Assembly: GCF_039621855.1 (NCBI RefSeq) | Contig: NZ_CP155071.1 | Coordinates: 1,054,001 to 1,118,000 of the forward strand | Reading direction: 5' to 3' | DNA: 64,000 nucleotides | Source of the DNA: Erwinia sp. HDF1-3R | GTDB lineage: Bacteria > Pseudomonadota > Gammaproteobacteria > Enterobacterales > Enterobacteriaceae | In this document: one piece after another, positions 33,042 through 40,690 of the stretch | How the letters are laid out: every line of letters begins with the position of its first letter | Numbering within the stretch: position 1 is the first letter of the stretch | Translations under genes and position numbers: made by a program | Notes under the pieces: generated by a model | The model's database searches: none | Told to the model about the DNA's origin: nothing | The model's input: the letters and a program-made list of their open reading frames with translations, nothing else

Positions 33042-33542
33042 TTATTCCTGTCCGAACGGAGCGGCTTCTTCAAGTCTTCTTTTGTAAAGCGGGGCTAAAA
33101 TTTTGGGGTTACCTACTTTGCGGCCTTTAGCGTCATGTTTAAAAACATAAATGTACTGTAGCATCTTATCGCGTACCGCTTTCATGTCGCCACGATCGGC
33201 CGCTTCCATCACGGCCGACGGATCGGACACGTTGTAAATGAACGAAACCAGTCCGTCAAACTGGGCTTGGGTCAGACGATGGTGGTGTACTTTACGGCGA
33301 ATATACCGTTCGACTTTATGTACATGCTTTGCCAGCGCCGTGTTTATATCGCTGGCAGTCACGGGCCTTTTCAGCTCTTCGTCGGTACATACGCCAAAAT
33401 GAGCCAGCGTACCAACCCCCCAGGTACAGTTTCCTGAATGGGGCCCCAAATCGTTGTAATAGCGGTAAACCACGCCTTCGCGTATCCGTAACTGACCATA
33501 TCCTGCCGTACTGAAAGACAGTGAATCGTTAACGCCTGCCAT
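33042..33542 (-). CDS. GH24-like lysozyme/muramidase, candidate secreted effector
   Basis: 166 residues with a T4-lysozyme-type active site: Glu22 (RIREG), Asp31 (YYNDLG) and Thr40 (NCTWGVGTLAHFG), spaced E-x8-D-x8-T, followed by helices such as HRLTQAQFDGLVSFIYNVSDPSA, typical of phage-type lysozymes. Against T4 (E-x8-D-x5-T) three residues are inserted before the Thr. There is no signal peptide and no holin or spanin nearby. Such stand-alone lysozyme domains with a periplasmic partner occur as type VI secretion effectors; a leftover phage endolysin is the alternative. ATG 33542 has a weak AAAGG site. Confidence 0.78.
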   Translation of the reverse strand: MAGVNDSLSFSTAGYGQLRIREGVVYRYYNDLGPHSGNCTWGVGTLAHFGVCTDEELKRPVTASDINTALAKHVHKVERYIRRKVHHHRLTQAQFDGLVSFIYNVSDPSAVMEAADRGDMKAVRDKMLQYIYVFKHDAKGRKVGNPKILAPLYKRRLEEAAPFGQE

Positions 33543-33669
33543 TAGCCTTTTTATTTCCGTGGGGTATTTTCATAACGAAATTGTACCATTAATGGCTAAT
33601 AAAATTAATGCGCCATGTCCGAAGGGCGCATTGCTCCTCCTGTCGGATACTGCTGTTAATGCTGGCGTA

Positions 33670-33707
33670 GAGGTTTGACGCTCAGCGGAACAGTTTCACA
33701 CGTTAAG
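33670..33707 (+). repeat. Internal degenerate Tn3-type inverted repeat
   Basis: 38 bp, GAGGTTTGACGCTCAG at the outer end and CACACGTTAAG at the inner end, then GGATTTTTG. It resembles the Tn3 (not gamma-delta) end, with about nine differences, mostly in the centre. Outer end faces left. Together with the right terminal repeat it bounds only 119 bp, and the flanks (GCGTA, TTCTC) do not match. Confidence 0.7.
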
Positions 33708-33750
33708 GGATTTTTGTTCTATAAATCAAAAAATAATAGATATTTACTTC

Positions 33751-33788
33751 ACTAACGTACGTTTTCGTTCCATTGGCCTTCAGACCCC
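33751..33788 (-). repeat. Right terminal inverted repeat of the Tn3-type cassette
   Basis: Read on the minus strand it begins GGGGTCTGAAGGCCAATGGA and continues ACGAAAACGTACGTTAG. It matches the left repeat through GGCCAATGGAACrAAAAyGTACGyTA. TTCTC follows at 33789-33793, identical to the bases before the left repeat. Confidence 0.88.
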
Positions 33789-33793
33789 TTCTC

Positions 33794-34165
33794 GGGCGCG
33801 ATCTTAGCGGATGTGAACGGATGTGGGCGGATGTGGGCCACTGATACCCGGGCGTTAACCCGAAAATAAGCTGGCCCTCTTTGGCGTTGAATATCGCCGT
33901 CAGCCGCGCTGAGTGTAACCGGATATTACGCTGCCTGCACGGATATCAATTAGCGATATTAATGGTTTTCAGCGCGTCTGGTGGATGCCTCGGCAAAAGC
34001 GATACTAATAAGGGTAGTCTGCTAATTGTTAAGTGATTTAGCTTAATTCGTTTAATTGGTGTTAAGTTTATGATGAAAGCTGTTTATGGACTTTCCCTTA
34101 CATTTCATGGAGGTTTACTGTCGGCTCAGCGGTGGTGCCGCTTCGGTGCATAGGTAATTCTATTA
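33794..34165. other. Intergenic 372 bp between the cassette and the bicupin gene
   Basis: No gene is visible. It holds three 10-bp repeats at 33808-33837, then an AT-rich stretch (about 33990-34090), probably the upstream region of the bicupin promoter. Confidence 0.5.
33808..33837 (+). repeat. Three tandem 10-bp repeats
   Basis: CGGATGTGAA, CGGATGTGGG and CGGATGTGGG follow each other without a gap, 15 bp beyond the right target duplication of the Tn3-type cassette. Confidence 0.8.
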
Positions 34166-34190
34166 GTTGCGTTTACGGGCATAACGCAAC
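34166..34190. promoter_or_regulatory. Perfect 8-bp inverted repeat before the bicupin gene
   Basis: GTTGCGTT - 9 nt - AACGCAAC, ending 33 bp before the start codon. It could be an operator or a leader hairpin for the oxalate decarboxylase gene; no regulator gene adjoins it. Confidence 0.35.
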
Positions 34191-34223
34191 CGTTGTTTAA
34201 GCCCCTACACAAGGAAGCTAAAA

Positions 34224-35447
34224 ATGAATCCAATCACCCGTCGCAGTTTTGTCGCATTTGCCGCCGGTGGCACGGTCGCGCTGGCCGCAGGCAAGGTCCA
34301 TGCTCACGATGGCACCGTCAACGCTCAACCCTGGACCGGTCAGATGGGCGGCAGCGACCCTGGCCCCCAGGATCCCATCCGCCAGGCGGAAAATCCCGAT
34401 ATTGTTAATCCGCCAGCGACCGACAGCGGCACTCTGCCAAATTTGCGCTTCTCCTTTAGCGATTCGCACGTACGCAAAGGGACCGGCGGCTGGACGCGGC
34501 AGATAACCGAGCGTGAACTGGGGATATCTAAAAGCATCGCCGGGGTGAATATGCGCCTGAACAGCGGCGGCATCCGCGAACTTCACTGGCATAAGGAAGG
34601 CGAGTGGGCCTACATGCTCTACGGCAAAGCGCGTATTACCGCTCTGGACACCGAGGGTCACTGGTTTGTGGACGATGTCGGCGTGGGCGATCTGTGGTAT
34701 TTCCCCCCCGGCGTTCCCCATTCTATTCAGGGGCTGGGCCCGGACGGCTGTGAGTTCCTGCTCGCCTTTGACAATGGCGGCTTTGATGAAGACAGCACAT
34801 TCCTGCTCAGTGACTGGTTTAAGCATGTCCCTCCCGAGGTGCTGGCAAAGAACTTCGGTGTCCCGGTTGAAACGTTCAGCAAGCTGCCGTCCCCTGCGGA
34901 TGAATACATTTTTGCCGCCCAGGTACCCGGCCCGCTCAGCGGAGATGCCATCGCTGGCGCAACGCGTTCCAGCACCGCGTTCAGTCACCGAATGATGGCG
35001 CAGCAGCCCATTACGCTAAAGGGAGGCACGGTACGTATCACCGACTCCTCGGTGTTCAACGTATCGAAAACCATCGCGGCGGCGCTGGTTGAACTGGAAC
35101 CCGGTGCCATGCGTGAACTCCACTGGCATCCGAATACCGATGAGTGGCAGTACTATCTTGAAGGGGAGGGAAGAATGGGCGTTTTTGCGTCGTCCGGCCA
35201 GGCCCGCACCTATGATTTCCGGGCGGGGGATGTTGGGTACGTGCCGTTCGCCATGGGCCACTATGTCGAAAACACCGGCACGAAACCGCTGCGCTTTCTC
35301 GAACTGTTCAAAAGCAGCTACTACGCGGATATTTCTCTTAACCAGTGGCTTGCTTCAACCCCACCGGCACTGGTAAAACAGCATCTGCATCTGGACGACA
35401 CCTTTATGCAGGCGCTGGATAAAACCAAAAAGCCCGTCGTGGAATAG
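34224..35447 (+). CDS. Bicupin oxalate decarboxylase, Tat-exported
   Basis: Manganese enzyme turning oxalate into formate and CO2. The 407 residues have a twin-arginine signal (TRRSFVAFAAGGTVALAAGKVHA, cleavage near 27) and two cupin domains. Domain 1 ligands: His121, His123, Glu127, His166 (ELHWHKEGEW, GVPHS). Domain 2: His300, His302, Glu307, His346 (ELHWHPNTDEW, MGHYVEN). The domain-1 lid reads FDEDSTF where Bacillus OxdC has FSENSTF, keeping the catalytic Glu (189 here) that separates decarboxylase from oxidase. Ribosome site AAGGAAG. OxdC-family assignment is firm; substrate is inferred. Confidence 0.88.
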   Translation: MNPITRRSFVAFAAGGTVALAAGKVHAHDGTVNAQPWTGQMGGSDPGPQDPIRQAENPDIVNPPATDSGTLPNLRFSFSDSHVRKGTGGWTRQITERELGISKSIAGVNMRLNSGGIRELHWHKEGEWAYMLYGKARITALDTEGHWFVDDVGVGDLWYFPPGVPHSIQGLGPDGCEFLLAFDNGGFDEDSTFLLSDWFKHVPPEVLAKNFGVPVETFSKLPSPADEYIFAAQVPGPLSGDAIAGATRSSTAFSHRMMAQQPITLKGGTVRITDSSVFNVSKTIAAALVELEPGAMRELHWHPNTDEWQYYLEGEGRMGVFASSGQARTYDFRAGDVGYVPFAMGHYVENTGTKPLRFLELFKSSYYADISLNQWLASTPPALVKQHLHLDDTFMQALDKTKKPVVE

Positions 35448-35617
35448 GCTTGCCCACAGGCAGGCGCGCTGCGCGTCTGCCTGAATGCCGGGGCGAATTG
35501 CGTCTGCTGATTGTGGGCGCGTATCGTTTCTGCCTCCAGTGTGTCATCCCTCTGTCATCTTTTAGCAGTAGCCTGGCCTGCGGCAAGGTATCCCTCATCT
35601 TAAAAAAAGGAACTGCA

Positions 35618-36886
35618 ATGCGCATTCGTTATTCACTGCTGGCTGTTGCCCTGGCGGTCAGCCCGCTGACCCAGGCCAAAACGACAACCCTGACCCTGGA
35701 CCACCTGCGTGCTATCGCCGATATGACCACCCCCGGCAGCGAAAATACGCAGTTTGTCGCCCTTGAGTCGGCTATCCAGCAATCGCTGATTGGGGCGCTA
35801 AAAGGTGACGCCAGCACGCTCACGCGTGACCAGCTTGAAAAGGTAAAGCAGGGCAAAACGCTGGCGGATAAAACGTGGCTGAAGGAAAGCGGTTATGACT
35901 TTGCGAAAAAGGAGAATCAGCAGGCGGGCATTGTGCTACTGAGCGCGTTCCCCGCCCTGCCGAAAAGTACCCTCGCCGCCAGCCTGCAAACGGTTGAAGA
36001 GGTTAACCTCAACGCAACTGCCAGTTTGCGCCATCAGGCGCTGGTGGATGCAGAAGGGCAGGATCACCTGTTCTTTCTGGCCGATGCGCTGGGACCGAAG
36101 CTGGGGCAGGCCTTTCTTTCCGCCTATAAAAAAGGTGAGCTGAATAAGGCGGCTGCGCTTATTAAAGCCAGCGAGGTCAGCACCAGTGCGGCGAAAAAAG
36201 AGTTTGGCAATCCGCGTCCGTTTCTGATCCCCGGAAATACCATTCACCTTGTGCCGGATACGGTGATAGTGAAAGACAATAAGCCCTATAGCGCGAGTGA
36301 GGGGTCTTATCCCAGCGGGCATACCAATACCGCCTATACCGATGCCCTGCTGTTGGGGGAGATGCTGCCGGAGCGTTTTGTGCCGCTGATGGATCGCGCT
36401 GCCCGCTACAGCTATTCCCGAATGGTGCTGGGCGTACATTATCCCATCGATCTGATTGGCTCACGCATGGTGGCCCAGCGCAACGTGGCGCATTATCTTA
36501 ACGACGCGACGTATCAGGCGCTTTTCGTGCAGGCAAAGCAGCAGCTGCGAAGTGCGCTGGAAAAAGAGTGTGGTACCACGCTTGCGATCTGTGCAAAGCC
36601 GGCCGGGGCCGCCGACCCATATACTCAGCCCTCGCTGCGGCAGTTTTACCGTTTCAGCATGACCTGGAACCTGCCACGCGAGCGGGTGAAGCCATCGCCC
36701 GTTGTGGTGCCGGCGGGTGCAGAAGTGCTGCTGGAAGGGCCTCTGCCACACCTGAGCGCGGCTCAGCGTCGTCAGCTGATGGTTTCAACGGCGCTGGCTG
36801 GCGGCTACCCGCTATCGGGAACCACGCCGGAACAGAACTTCTGGCAGCGGCTTAACCTGCCCGATGCCGTCAGTGCGGCGCAGTAA
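35618..36886 (+). CDS. Class A (PAP2-type) acid phosphatase, periplasmic
   Basis: 422 residues with a signal peptide (MRIRYSLLAVALAVSPLTQA). The PAP2 signature is complete: Lys193-x6-Arg200-Pro201 (KKEFGNPRP), PSGH at 232-235, and Ser267-Arg268-x5-His274-x3-Asp278 (SRMVLGVHYPID). This is the vanadium-haloperoxidase-like non-specific acid phosphatase family that includes PhoN, but with about 170 residues extra, in the N-terminal part and in a C-terminal extension (VVVPAGAEVLLEGPLPHLSAAQRRQ). Substrate is not predictable. ATG 35618 follows AAAAAAAGG. No terminator separates it from the bicupin gene. Confidence 0.88.
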   Translation: MRIRYSLLAVALAVSPLTQAKTTTLTLDHLRAIADMTTPGSENTQFVALESAIQQSLIGALKGDASTLTRDQLEKVKQGKTLADKTWLKESGYDFAKKENQQAGIVLLSAFPALPKSTLAASLQTVEEVNLNATASLRHQALVDAEGQDHLFFLADALGPKLGQAFLSAYKKGELNKAAALIKASEVSTSAAKKEFGNPRPFLIPGNTIHLVPDTVIVKDNKPYSASEGSYPSGHTNTAYTDALLLGEMLPERFVPLMDRAARYSYSRMVLGVHYPIDLIGSRMVAQRNVAHYLNDATYQALFVQAKQQLRSALEKECGTTLAICAKPAGAADPYTQPSLRQFYRFSMTWNLPRERVKPSPVVVPAGAEVLLEGPLPHLSAAQRRQLMVSTALAGGYPLSGTTPEQNFWQRLNLPDAVSAAQ

Positions 36887-36906
36887 TATCCGGCTTTCTG
36901 AAAAAC

Positions 36907-36931
36907 AAAAACCCACGCAAGGTGGGTTTTT
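36907..36931. terminator. Bidirectional terminator between the phosphatase gene and ftnA
   Basis: AAAAACCCAC - GCAAG - GTGGGTTTTT: 10 pairs with A-run and T-run on either side, serving both convergent genes. Confidence 0.85.
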
Positions 36932-36981
36932 ACCGCTACCGATACCGCTAACCGGCCGCGCGCAACGGCGCGCCGCAAAAA

Positions 36982-37491
36982 TCAGGCCTGGGGCGCGTTG
37001 CTGCTGCTCATTTTCATCAGATCTTTATCGACAAAGAACAGGCCTTCGCCGCTGTCGCTCACCAGCGCCAGCTTGTCCAGAACGGATTTAAACAGCTTCT
37101 CTTCTTCGTGCTGCTCGGAGACATACCACTGCAGGAAGTTGAAGGTGGAGTAGTCCTGCGTGGTCATAGCGGCATGGACCAGCTCGTTAATTTTTGAGGT
37201 GATCAGCTGCTCATGCTCGTAAGCCTGTTGCAGCACATCATTCAGGGAGTTGAAGGTGACCGGCGGGGCAACGATAGTGCCCAGCACAGGCATGGCACCG
37301 GTATCGCTCAGATAGTTGAACAGGCGCTGCATATGCTGCATCTCTTCCACTGAATGGTCGCGCAGGAATGCGGCTGCGCCTTCAAATCCTTTATCGGCTG
37401 ACCAGGCGCTCATCTGTAAATAGAGGTTGGCAGAATAGAATTCAAGGTTTAACTGATCGTTCAGTTTTGCAGTCATATCGGCAGTCAGCAT
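36982..37491 (-). CDS. ftnA: Non-haem ferritin FtnA
   Basis: Iron-storage protein forming a 24-mer shell with ferroxidase centre. The 169 residues have ferroxidase ligands in [10 protein letters not shown] (Glu17), [11 protein letters not shown] (Glu50, His53 region) and [11 protein letters not shown] (Glu, Gln, Glu), as in E. coli FtnA. The C-terminus ([13 protein letters not shown]) is slightly longer. A strong Fur-type site lies 140 bp upstream. The 309-bp gap to the next gene holds this site and its promoter only. Confidence 0.95.
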   Translation of the reverse strand: MLTADMTAKLNDQLNLEFYSANLYLQMSAWSADKGFEGAAAFLRDHSVEEMQHMQRLFNYLSDTGAMPVLGTIVAPPVTFNSLNDVLQQAYEHEQLITSKINELVHAAMTTQDYSTFNFLQWYVSEQHEEEKLFKSVLDKLALVSDSGEGLFFVDKDLMKMSSSNAPQA

Positions 37492-37630
37492 GGTGGCTCC
37501 ATTAGCAAAAGAGGGGGTGAATCGGTAACAGGTGAATTGAGCGCATTATGCACGGGTGTTGCCGAAATAAAAACCGTTAGTTTTATTTTTTACCCTTTTT
37601 AGGAGTATTGATAACCTTATGATAGTTAAC

Positions 37631-37645
37631 TGATAATTATTATCG
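37631..37645. promoter_or_regulatory. Fur box upstream of ftnA
   Basis: TGATAAT-T-ATTATCG matches the 7-1-7 Fur heptamer pair (TGATAAT-n-ATTATCA) at 13 of 14 bases. A weaker copy (TGATAATTATTCTTA) is at 37681-37695. In E. coli ftnA is induced by iron-loaded Fur binding at upstream tandem sites that displace H-NS, and the position here fits that arrangement. Confidence 0.6.
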
Positions 37646-37800
37646 CCCAGCTGTGAATAATTCCATTTTGTGAATGGGTCTGATAATTATTCTTATTGCG
37701 AACCTGGAGGGGAAATAATATCAGTTACCCATGTCAGCAAAGGGGCAACGGCTTATTTTAAAGGGAGAAAGTGTATTTCCCCCTTCGTCAGCAGGCAGGA

Positions 37801-38709
37801 TCAGGAGGCTGCGATCAGGCGGTCAAGAATCGCCTGAGCCGTAGTGACATCGGTCACCAGCGCGTTAATCATTTTAGCGCGAACGGCACCGATAATCCCG
37901 GCAGCCTTCTCCGGCGTGGCCGCGACGCCAATCGACAACGGCGTGTTGCGCAGCTGCTCCGGTGAGGCCGCGATCATCCGCGTTTCCCCCTCCCAGTGCA
38001 GTATGTCTCCGCTTTCAGTCACATAGTGGCGCAGGACATCCCCGGCCGCCTGACTGAGCGCCTGTTCGTCCGGCGTCGCCGTGGAGCTTTCCGCCGGATG
38101 GTGGGCGTGGGTAAGGCCTACGCCGACAATGGCGACGTCGAGCCTGTCCCACAGTGAAGTAATTTGCTGGACGCCGGGGTCGCGCAGAAACGCGTCACGA
38201 AGGGAGGATGAAGAGATATAGGGCGCATGCAGAAAATGCGGCGTCCCACCCATCTGTCCTGCCGCCTGGCGAACAAATTCATTAATTTGAAAATGGGCTT
38301 CCGCCTGCTGCATCCCGCCGTTCAGCGCAACCGTCAGCACGCCGGGAAGGCGAGGCAGTCCGGCCAGCGTCACCTCGCGCACGGCACGTCCCCAGCCAAT
38401 GCCGACCACCGAACCGGCAACCACACCGGCCTGCGTCAGCAAACCGGCCAGCGGCGTACTCAGCGAACCCAGTACGTTAGCGGGCGGCGCATCCACCACG
38501 GCGGCGCGCTTCAGGCCCAGCTCCTGAATCAGCCTGGCAGTTAAATCCTCAGATGAGGTCAACTCGATAACCTCAATCCTGACGATCCCCGCTGCTTTTG
38601 CCTTCGTCAGCAGGCGCGAAATGGTGGCGGTAGACACCCCCAGCTTCTTAGCAATATCGACCTGTGCCATATCGGACTGATAGTGCAGTTTGGCCACCAT
38701 ATGCATCAT
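37801..38709 (-). CDS. SorC/DeoR-family sugar-responsive transcriptional regulator
   Basis: Effector-controlled regulator. HTH: QVDIAKKLGVSTATISRLLTKAKAAGIVRIEV (about 17-47 from the ATG), then the sugar-phosphate-binding domain with the GIGWGRAVREV phosphate loop, and the C-terminal APYISSSSLRDAF and DGHGGDIL-like region. ATG 38709 lacks a ribosome site. The same frame continues upstream with family-like sequence (LKEPLLQDAATTRA) to a CTG at 38751 that follows AAGGA, so the true start may be CTG, giving 316 residues. It is divergent from the aldolase-kinase-PTS operon, its likely target. Confidence 0.9.
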   Translation of the reverse strand: MMHMVAKLHYQSDMAQVDIAKKLGVSTATISRLLTKAKAAGIVRIEVIELTSSEDLTARLIQELGLKRAAVVDAPPANVLGSLSTPLAGLLTQAGVVAGSVVGIGWGRAVREVTLAGLPRLPGVLTVALNGGMQQAEAHFQINEFVRQAAGQMGGTPHFLHAPYISSSSLRDAFLRDPGVQQITSLWDRLDVAIVGVGLTHAHHPAESSTATPDEQALSQAAGDVLRHYVTESGDILHWEGETRMIAASPEQLRNTPLSIGVAATPEKAAGIIGAVRAKMINALVTDVTTAQAILDRLIAAS

Positions 38710-38959
38710 CGCTCGCGTGGTCGCGGCGTCTTGTAAAAGAGGTTCTTTCAGCTTGTAATTCCTTTCTGCAATGTATTACACTCCGATCATCGATTGGAGA
38801 ATTATTGCGCAACCCCTGTGAAATTGCAATGCGCTGAACGGGCTAAACCCTGATGGGACGCCACACGTCAGCATAAGCCCCTCAGGATTGTTGCAGCGTC
38901 AAAATGATTAAAGAGGCAGTAAACATGTAGTAAAACCCAAACCATCTAAGGAGTTTTTA

Positions 38960-39904
38960 ATGTCCCACATGTCCACGTCAGAATTAAGAGGGTATCAACA
39001 AATCTGCGGCAGCAATGGTGCCATGCTGGTGATCGCCTGCGATCAGCGAGGCGCCATGCGCAGCCTGCTTACCGCCGACCCCGACCAGCAGAAAGCCATT
39101 TCCGAACGACAGCTCGGGCGTATCAAAGCCGACATTACGCAGTGTCTGGCCAGTCAGGCGTCGTGCGTACTGGTCGATCCGGTCTGTGCCGTCCCCGACC
39201 TGGTGGATCAGGGGATTATTGCTCGCGATACTGCGTTACTGATCGGCCTTGACGCCTCCGGCTGGGATACGACCGCCGCAGGCTACCGGAACTCCCGGCT
39301 GGTGGAGGGGATAACGGCACGAAGGGTACGCGAACTGGGAGGCAATGGCGGAAAAATTATGGTGTGGCTACGCGCCGATTGTCCGGACGCGAACGAGCAC
39401 AATATTGCCCTCCTGCGCCAGTGCATTGAAGATTTTAGTCGTGAAGATCTGCTGCTGGTCGTTGAGTTCCTCACTTATCCGCTTGAAGGTGAAAGCGAGG
39501 CTGAGTATAAGAGTCGTATTCCCTCTTTGATCTATGAAGGCACGAAAATTTCGCTGAAATGTGGCGCAAAAGTGCTGAAAATCCCCTACCCTGGATCGGC
39601 GCAGGCCTGTGCTGCGATAACCCGTCTTGCCGGAGACGTGCCCTGGGCCGTACTCTCAGCCGGCGTGGATCACAGTACCTTTCTGGGACAGGTAGCCGAT
39701 GCTATGAGCAATGGCGCTTCCGGCGTAATCGCTGGCAGAGCCTTGTGGAAAGACTGTATTTCGCTGGACAGCAGTGAAACCCGAAATAAGCTGCAAACCG
39801 TAGCCGTGCCCCGGCTGAAAGAAATCCAGGCGGTGATTGGCCAGTATTTCCCTGAGAGCGATCACATTCCTGATAATACAAAGGAGCCAGTGAATCATGT
39901 CTGA
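38960..39904 (+). CDS. LacD/YihT-type class I ketose-bisphosphate aldolase
   Basis: Cleaves a ketose (bis)phosphate by a Schiff-base mechanism. The 314 residues resemble tagatose-1,6-bisphosphate aldolase (LacD) and sulfofructosephosphate aldolase (YihT): MLVIACDQRGAMRSLL, ASCVLVDPVCA, GGKIMVWLRAD, VVEFLTYPLEGE, the probable catalytic Lys in AKVLKIPYPG, and LSAGVDHSTFLGQV then GASGVIAGRALWKD. It starts after AAGGAG and overlaps the kinase gene by 8 bp. The substrate is whatever the PTS delivers; unknown. Confidence 0.85.
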   Translation: MSHMSTSELRGYQQICGSNGAMLVIACDQRGAMRSLLTADPDQQKAISERQLGRIKADITQCLASQASCVLVDPVCAVPDLVDQGIIARDTALLIGLDASGWDTTAAGYRNSRLVEGITARRVRELGGNGGKIMVWLRADCPDANEHNIALLRQCIEDFSREDLLLVVEFLTYPLEGESEAEYKSRIPSLIYEGTKISLKCGAKVLKIPYPGSAQACAAITRLAGDVPWAVLSAGVDHSTFLGQVADAMSNGASGVIAGRALWKDCISLDSSETRNKLQTVAVPRLKEIQAVIGQYFPESDHIPDNTKEPVNHV

Positions 39905-40481
39905 ACGGCAGTTGGCGAACGCCCACGACGGCAGCCCGCACAGTAAGCGTGTGGTCATGGTTAACGGTATTCCCGCCTCGGGTAAAAGCAGCATCGCCCG
40001 TGCACTTGCCGACGCCACCGGCTGGCCGGTTCTTTCCGTGGACGGTATTAAAGAACCGTTTATGCAGCAGCTGGAAAACGTCGATCGTCTGCTTAACCGT
40101 CGTCTGGGTCTTGCCAGCTATCAGGCGATTTGGCATATCGTGGCGTCAGCGCCGCCGGATTGCACCTTTATTGTCGATGCCTGGTTTGGGTTTCAGCCAG
40201 AACAGCACCTGCGGGAATTTTTGCAGGAAGCCGGGGTAACGGCGCTGGCAGAAATCTGGTGTCAGATCCCCGGTGAGCTGGCCGCACAGCGTTATACCTC
40301 GCGTCTGGCCCAACGGCTGCCCGGTCATCCTGGCGCGGAATATATTCCCGAGCTTATCGCACTGGCCGAATGGGCAGGCCCCATGAAAATAGGCCCCGTT
40401 TTTAATCTGGATCAAATGGGTGATATCGACATCAATGATGTCATTAGCTGGACAAAGGAGGCCTTAAATAAAAGTTATTAA
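39897..40481 (+). CDS. P-loop kinase of the AAA_33/CPT-like type
   Basis: 194 residues with a Walker A motif at 24-32 (GIPASGKSS), a DGIKEPF segment where related kinases hold the acceptor base, and IVDAWFGFQPE as the Walker B-like strand. It resembles chloramphenicol-phosphotransferase and gluconate-kinase-like small-molecule kinases. Overlap with the aldolase gene (stop inside its start region) shows tight coupling, so it most likely phosphorylates the aldolase substrate or a precursor (ketose phosphate to bisphosphate). That role is inference. Confidence 0.75.
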   Translation: MSERQLANAHDGSPHSKRVVMVNGIPASGKSSIARALADATGWPVLSVDGIKEPFMQQLENVDRLLNRRLGLASYQAIWHIVASAPPDCTFIVDAWFGFQPEQHLREFLQEAGVTALAEIWCQIPGELAAQRYTSRLAQRLPGHPGAEYIPELIALAEWAGPMKIGPVFNLDQMGDIDINDVISWTKEALNKSY

Positions 40482-40627
40482 TTAATTATTTTTATTTATC
40501 AGGGCTATTAACCCCTCTGAGCATAATTGCTTTATGTATTCGCCTGGTTTTCATTTAATTGCCAGCATGATGTCGTGTTTTTAATTTGTAATTCTCTATT
40601 CGATGCCGTTTTATTTACAAGGAGTAA

Positions 40628-40678
40628 ATGCGTAAGTGGATCACGGTTTTAATTTTTTCAGATCCGTATATTAAATAA
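40628..40678 (+). CDS. Possible 16-residue leader peptide before the PTS genes
   Basis: AAGGAGTAAATG starts a frame reading MRKWITVLIFSDPYIK and stop, ending 12 bp before the IIA gene, whose own ribosome site is poor. The same bases can form a GGATC...GATCC hairpin. It may couple translation into IIA; no homology supports it. Confidence 0.22.
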   Translation: MRKWITVLIFSDPYIK

Positions 40679-40690
40679 CTCCTTAATTAT

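Larger units (their letters stand above)
32256..33788. mobile_element. Tn3-family mobile insertion cassette (no transposase), 1533 bp
   Basis: Two 38-bp inverted repeats starting GGGG and carrying the gamma-delta-type core GGCCAATGGAAC bound this segment, outer ends at 32256 and 33788. The 5 bp outside each end are identical: TTCTC at 32251-32255 and TTCTC at 33789-33793, the 5-bp duplication that Tn3-family transposition makes. Inside are a fold-back IS6-family remnant, a secreted small protein and a lysozyme-fold protein; no transposase or resolvase is present. This is the definition of a MIC (mobile insertion cassette) moved in trans by a related transposon. The match to known Tn3/gamma-delta ends is from memory of those ends. 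Confidence 0.85.

Noticed and set aside
32256-33788. Prophage remnant as the explanation of the lysozyme gene
   Set aside because: No other phage gene is present, while Tn3-type ends with a perfect target duplication bound the segment. A phage origin of the lysozyme domain itself remains possible.
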